64,000 bases of DNA, from NCBI RefSeq assembly GCF_020639365.1, contig NZ_JAINUL010000001.1, positions 6,988,969-7,052,968 of the forward strand, in the 5' to 3' direction. The notes below the pieces were generated by a model, which saw only the letters and a list, made by a program, of their open reading frames with translations, had not been told where the DNA came from and did no database searches. The stretch's first letter is position 1. Each line of letters begins with the position of its first letter. This document shows positions 60,814-64,000 of the stretch, in pieces. Source of the stretch: Streptomyces flavotricini (GTDB lineage: Bacteria; Actinomycetota; Actinomycetes; Streptomycetales; Streptomycetaceae). Made by a program: the position numbers and the translations under genes.

Positions 60814-62763
60814 CTACATCGGCGGCGGCTCCGGCCGGTCCCGGTCCTGGGGGCCGCGGCCCGAAAGGACCTCCCCGTACGCCTGCATCAGGTCCGGCAG
60901 CCGCAGCGTCGCCAGGTCGTCCCGCGAGGGCTCGCCCGGGAAGCCGGCCAGGCGCAGGTCCCGGTACGCGCAGCTCTTCTCGTACAGGGTGCGCAGGAAG
61001 CGGCCGTTGCCCAGCTCGTCGATCCAGCCCTGCTCCACCACGTGCCCGCTGATGCTGCGCAGCTCGTCCAGGGCCTCCTCGTCCCAGCAGTCGCCGTTGG
61101 CGTCCGCCAGTACCCCGCCGATCGCGGTCAGCTCCAGCGGCCGGTAGCTCGGGAAGTCCACCCGGGTCGTGAACCGCGAGGACAGCCCCGGATTGGCGGC
61201 CAGCAGCCGGTCCATCCCGGCCGGATAGCCGGCCAGGATCACCACCAGGTGGTCCCGGTTGTCCTCCGCCCGCTTCAGCAGCACCTGGAGCGCCTCGTCC
61301 CCGTACGCGTCGCCCTTGCTGTACCCGGTGTTGGAGAGGCTGTACGCCTCGTCCACGAACAGCACCCCGCCGATCGCGGAATCGATCAGCTCGTTCGCCT
61401 TCACGGCGGTCTGCCCGAGGAACTCGCCCACCAAGTCGGCCCGCTGGGCCTCCACCAGATGGTCCCCGCCCAGCAGCCCGAGTGCGTAGAAGACCCGGCC
61501 CAGGATCCGCGCCACCGTCGTCTTGCCCGTGCCCGACGGCCCGGAGAAGACGAAATGCCGCTTCGGCGGCTGCACCGGCAGCCCCTGCCCGGCCCGCAGC
61601 CGGGCCATGTGCAGCTGTGCGGAGAGCGCCTTCACCTGCCGTTTCACCGGCTCCAGCCCCACCATCCGCTCCAGCTCCGCCAGCGCCTGGGCGAGCAGCG
61701 CCGGATCGGCCGGCCCTGCAGGCAGCCCTCCGGGCGAGGCCTGCGGCGGGACCGCCACCTTGCGGCGTACGCCCTCCACCCGGCCCGCGCCCGGACCGCC
61801 CGGAGCCCCGAACCGCGGATCCGGATCCGGTGAGACCAGCGGGTCCGGCTCCGCCTGCCCGTCCGCCGCGATGTCCTGGACGGGACCGCCGCCGAGGGCC
61901 ACCGCCGCGAAGTCCCCGCCGACGGGGGAGAGATCGTGGCCCGCGTACCCCTCGTAGCCGGAGGCGGCGTATCCGGCGTATCCGTCGGCCCCGTCGACGT
62001 AGTCGCTGTCCTCGATCGCCGTCAGCCGGGCCGCCGTGTCCATGAACGCAGGGTCCACCCGGTGCACCGCCCGGTACAGCGGCAGGGCCGCCGCGCTGCG
62101 CCCGGTCCCCTCGTGCGCCCGCGCCAGCCAGTACCGCAGCTCCTTGCGCTGCGGCTGCTCGCTGCGGCACCGCATCAGCGCCGCCGACAGCATCGGCTCG
62201 GCCTGCCCGTACATCTCCAGGCGGACCCTGGCCATCCCGCCGAACAGACCCGCCTCGATGCCGAGCAGCGGATCGTCCACCAGCGGCTCGGTGTGCCGCA
62301 CCAGCTGCTCCCAGTCCTTGACCAGGTAGGAGCGGCAGGCGTGCAGGAACCGCACCTGCGCGTCGGTGTCCACCGGCGGCAGCGCGGCCAGCGCCTGGTC
62401 CAGCTCGGGGACGTGCCGGCCGTCCAGCCAGTGCGAGGCGTGCGCCAGCAGCAGGTCCCGACGGCTCTCCAGTACCGGCTGTACCCACCAGCCCAGCCAG
62501 TACCAGGAGTTCAGTGTCCGCCGGTGGCGGGCCCGCTGCTCCCCGAAGCGGTCGCGGTGGGCGTACATGCGCAATAAGGCGTTCGTGGTGTCCACCCGGA
62601 GCGCGTGCAGGCCCAGCCATGCGTCGGCCATCGAGGGATCCAGTCGTACGGCCGCCCGGAACTCCTCCTCGGCCTGCGGGTAGGCGCCCATGGTGCAGGC
62701 GTCCACCCCGCGCAGCCAGGCGAGTTCGGCCGGGGCGTGCGTGCCCGGCGTGCCGAAATCCAT
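60814..62763 (-). CDS. EccA/CbbX-type AAA+ ATPase with TPR-like N-terminus (TTA codon)
   Basis: A 649-residue protein. Residues ~1-275 are helical repeats (AELAWLRGVDACTMGAYPQAEEEFRAAVRL, LARAHEGTGRSAAALPLYRAV). A disordered Gly/Tyr/Pro-rich linker (~285-375, with YAGYAASGYEGYAGHD) follows, then an AAA+ domain (~395-640) with Walker A FSGPSGTGKTTVARILG, Walker B GGVLFVDEAYSL and sensor region SRFTTRVDFPSY. This is the EccA architecture of type VII secretion. No EccB/C/D, EsxA/B or PE/PPE genes are in view, so it is an orphan here. Codon 63 is TTA. The ATG at 62,763 follows GGGGGA. Confidence 0.82.
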   Translation of the reverse strand: MDFGTPGTHAPAELAWLRGVDACTMGAYPQAEEEFRAAVRLDPSMADAWLGLHALRVDTTNALLRMYAHRDRFGEQRARHRRTLNSWYWLGWWVQPVLESRRDLLLAHASHWLDGRHVPELDQALAALPPVDTDAQVRFLHACRSYLVKDWEQLVRHTEPLVDDPLLGIEAGLFGGMARVRLEMYGQAEPMLSAALMRCRSEQPQRKELRYWLARAHEGTGRSAAALPLYRAVHRVDPAFMDTAARLTAIEDSDYVDGADGYAGYAASGYEGYAGHDLSPVGGDFAAVALGGGPVQDIAADGQAEPDPLVSPDPDPRFGAPGGPGAGRVEGVRRKVAVPPQASPGGLPAGPADPALLAQALAELERMVGLEPVKRQVKALSAQLHMARLRAGQGLPVQPPKRHFVFSGPSGTGKTTVARILGRVFYALGLLGGDHLVEAQRADLVGEFLGQTAVKANELIDSAIGGVLFVDEAYSLSNTGYSKGDAYGDEALQVLLKRAEDNRDHLVVILAGYPAGMDRLLAANPGLSSRFTTRVDFPSYRPLELTAIGGVLADANGDCWDEEALDELRSISGHVVEQGWIDELGNGRFLRTLYEKSCAYRDLRLAGFPGEPSRDDLATLRLPDLMQAYGEVLSGRGPQDRDRPEPPPM

Positions 62764-62997
62764 CACATCCCCCACAAGCCTGCCCCCGTGGTGCACAGCA
62801 ACCCCCGCGTCGCGCCCGCGAGTTGTCCACTGCGCCGATGAAATCAGGGGTGCATCGTACCTGCGGCCAAGCACCATACGTAGGGTGCGGCCGACACCGG
62901 TCGGAGGCGCACCAGGGGCGCGCGAGGTGACTCAGGGTGAAGATTTCGGGGTGGCCGGGCCCGCGCGGAGCCGGCGGAAAACCGGTCCGGGGCAGAA

Positions 62998-63035
62998 CGA
63001 AGCCCCCGATCACGGGGGAACAATCGGGGGCTTCG
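62998..63035 (-). terminator. Hairpin terminator in the EccA-kinase interval
   Basis: CGAAGCCCCCGAT and ATCGGGGGCTTCG are perfect 13-bp arms around about 12 bases (62,998-63,035). It is downstream of the minus-strand uridine-kinase-like gene (stop at 63,142). The rest of 62,764-63,141 holds the EccA-like promoter region and no gene I can support. Confidence 0.75.
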
Positions 63036-63141
63036 TGTCCGCTGCGGCCTGGAAAGACCGCGCATTCAGAACGTAAGGCCGGTGCGGGGCCCAGGTCAAG
63101 CGAGTCGATGCGGGCCCGCCCGGGCGGACTCCCCGAGCGGC

Positions 63142-63777
63142 TCAGGCCCGGGGGAATTCGTCACCTTCCGTAATGGAAGAGGCCCTTCCGGAGGTCGCAT
63201 CCGTCCCGGAAGTCCACTCGTATCCCGTACCACTCTGGCGTACCAAAGTGTCGGCGAAGGGGCGCGAAGGATCATCCGCGAAGTGTGCGAGCTCCGCGCG
63301 CTCCCATCCGTCCCAGAAGTCGGAGAGTTCACGCCCGTCCCGATTTCGCCCGCGCCCCCAGGACTGCGCGCGCGGCGTCTCCATCCACAGCAGTCGCGCC
63401 AGATGCGGGCGCAGCTCCCGCCGCCCGGCCCCGACCCCCTCGATCAGCAGAAGCGGAACCGGCTCCTGGACCCGCTCGGGGCCGAACCGGCGCTCCACCC
63501 AGTCGTACGGGGCCCAGTGGGCCGGGCGCCCGGCGGCGAGCGGCTCCAGTACCTGCGCGCGCAGCCGATCCGGCCACGCGAAGAGCTCCTCGTGGGTGGC
63601 CACGTCGTCCAGGTGCAGCACGGGTGCCCCGCCCAGCGCCTCGGCCAGCCGTCCGGCGAAGGTGCTCTTCCCGGACCCGGCGTGCCCGTCGACGGCGATC
63701 AGCCGGACCGGGCCCAGCGACGGGGGCAATGCGGCGAGTTCACGCGCGAGTGACTGAAGTGACTGCTGAGGCTCCAC
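63142..63777 (-). CDS. Uridine kinase-like P-loop phosphotransferase
   Basis: A 211-residue P-loop protein. Walker A is AVDGHAGSGKSTFAGRL (~35-51), followed by the DD motif of nucleoside kinases (PVLHLDDVATHEELFAW) and the loop PLLLIEGVGAGRRELRPHL. It resembles the uridine kinase/phosphoribulokinase group, which phosphorylate nucleosides or sugars with ATP; the exact substrate is not clear. The GTG at 63,777 gives a compact protein starting EPQQSLQSLAREL; longer upstream frames add an Arg/Pro-rich leader without family similarity. It ends next to the terminator at 62,998. Confidence 0.75.
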   Translation of the reverse strand: MEPQQSLQSLARELAALPPSLGPVRLIAVDGHAGSGKSTFAGRLAEALGGAPVLHLDDVATHEELFAWPDRLRAQVLEPLAAGRPAHWAPYDWVERRFGPERVQEPVPLLLIEGVGAGRRELRPHLARLLWMETPRAQSWGRGRNRDGRELSDFWDGWERAELAHFADDPSRPFADTLVRQSGTGYEWTSGTDATSGRASSITEGDEFPRA

Positions 63778-63911
63778 TCGGCCAGAGTAGGTCCCTGGTC
63801 CGTCCCGGTCTGGCGTCACCCCGACACGGTGCCGTGGCTTCGCCGCCCGGCGGGCGGGAACTGGAAGGGTGGAGCCTTCGACCGCCGCACCGACCCCTGG
63901 GGGCCACGCCG

Positions 63912-64000
63912 ATGACCGCACCCACACCACGCCGCGCCCTGCTGGCCGTCGCGCTCGCCGCGGCCGCGGCGGCCACCGTTCCGGGCGGCCGCGCCTCGGC
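63912..64000 (+). CDS. Secreted protein, 5' part only
   Basis: From the ATG at 63,912 the frame reads TAPTPRRALLAVALAAAAAATVPGG and stays open to the window edge. It has a basic N-terminus, a long Ala/Leu/Val hydrophobic core and a Gly-Gly-Arg-Ala region that could be a signal peptidase site. It therefore encodes an exported protein. The mature part is outside the window, so no function can be assigned. The divergent gap to the kinase gene (63,778-63,911) has no other feature I can support. Confidence 0.5.
   Translation, partial: MTAPTPRRALLAVALAAAAAATVPGGRAS

Noticed and set aside
62870..63080. Possible tRNA in the EccA-kinase interval
   Set aside because: No T-loop GTTCRANNC or cloverleaf could be found; the strong stem at 62,998 is a terminator hairpin.

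Overview
The window is about 72-74 % GC with dense, often overlapping genes, GTG starts, GGAGG-type ribosome sites, and Streptomyces families such as Wbl, LAL regulators, SCO0930-type lipoproteins, RibM and GuaB1. A few in-frame TTA (bldA-type) codons fit the same picture. It is almost certainly chromosomal DNA of a Streptomyces or close relative. I see no tRNA, rRNA, CRISPR array or intact insertion sequence.

1-24.3 kb is the accessory and most interesting part. A tightly packed plus-strand block carries NTF2-like proteins (one cut by the window edge), a GMC flavin oxidoreductase, two DJ-1/PfpI proteins, a VOC protein, an unusual AGE-fold protein, an aldehyde dehydrogenase, a dinucleotide-binding protein, a three-subunit molybdenum hydroxylase with its XdhC maturation factor, and an MFS transporter. 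In the middle sits a complete partner-switching set: two STAS antagonists, an RsbW-like kinase, a SpoIIE/RsbU-like phosphatase and a MinD-like ATPase, with a glycogen debranching enzyme between the STAS genes. A histidine kinase with a cyclic-nucleotide-binding domain, a TMEM175-type channel and a catalytically degraded IS701-like transposase complete it. I do not recognise the block as a described pathway. I read it as a signal-controlled oxidation and carbonyl-handling module. Two of its genes carry a TTA codon, so it may be tied to development.

24.3-36.5 kb holds guaB1 (GMP reductase-like) behind a long hairpin, an ECF sigma factor overlapping a large LAL regulator tail to tail, a LytS kinase / solute:sodium symporter / LytTR response regulator locus, a repeat-rich lipoprotein and an SGNH hydrolase.

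36.5-43.6 kb looks like a lysine-use region. It has an APC amino-acid permease with an Lrp/AsnC regulator, then (after Wbl, GNAT and a small thioredoxin-fold gene) a davA-davB-like pair for L-lysine to 5-aminovalerate. The permease and davAB promoters share phased GCGCAAC motifs, which suggests one Lrp-type regulon.

43.6-51.5 kb contains a DUF5995 protein, an NCS2 uracil/xanthine permease, an MFS/ROK divergent pair with a perfect operator palindrome, a corA relic, and a secreted GH18 chitinase with DasR-like sites. 51.5-57.4 kb is the riboflavin operon under an FMN riboswitch (ribD-ribE-ribM-ribAB-ribH) followed by hisE and hisG. 57.4-64 kb has a PH-domain membrane protein, two coupled CNNM/CorC proteins, an orphan EccA-like AAA ATPase, a uridine-kinase-like gene and the start of a secreted protein.
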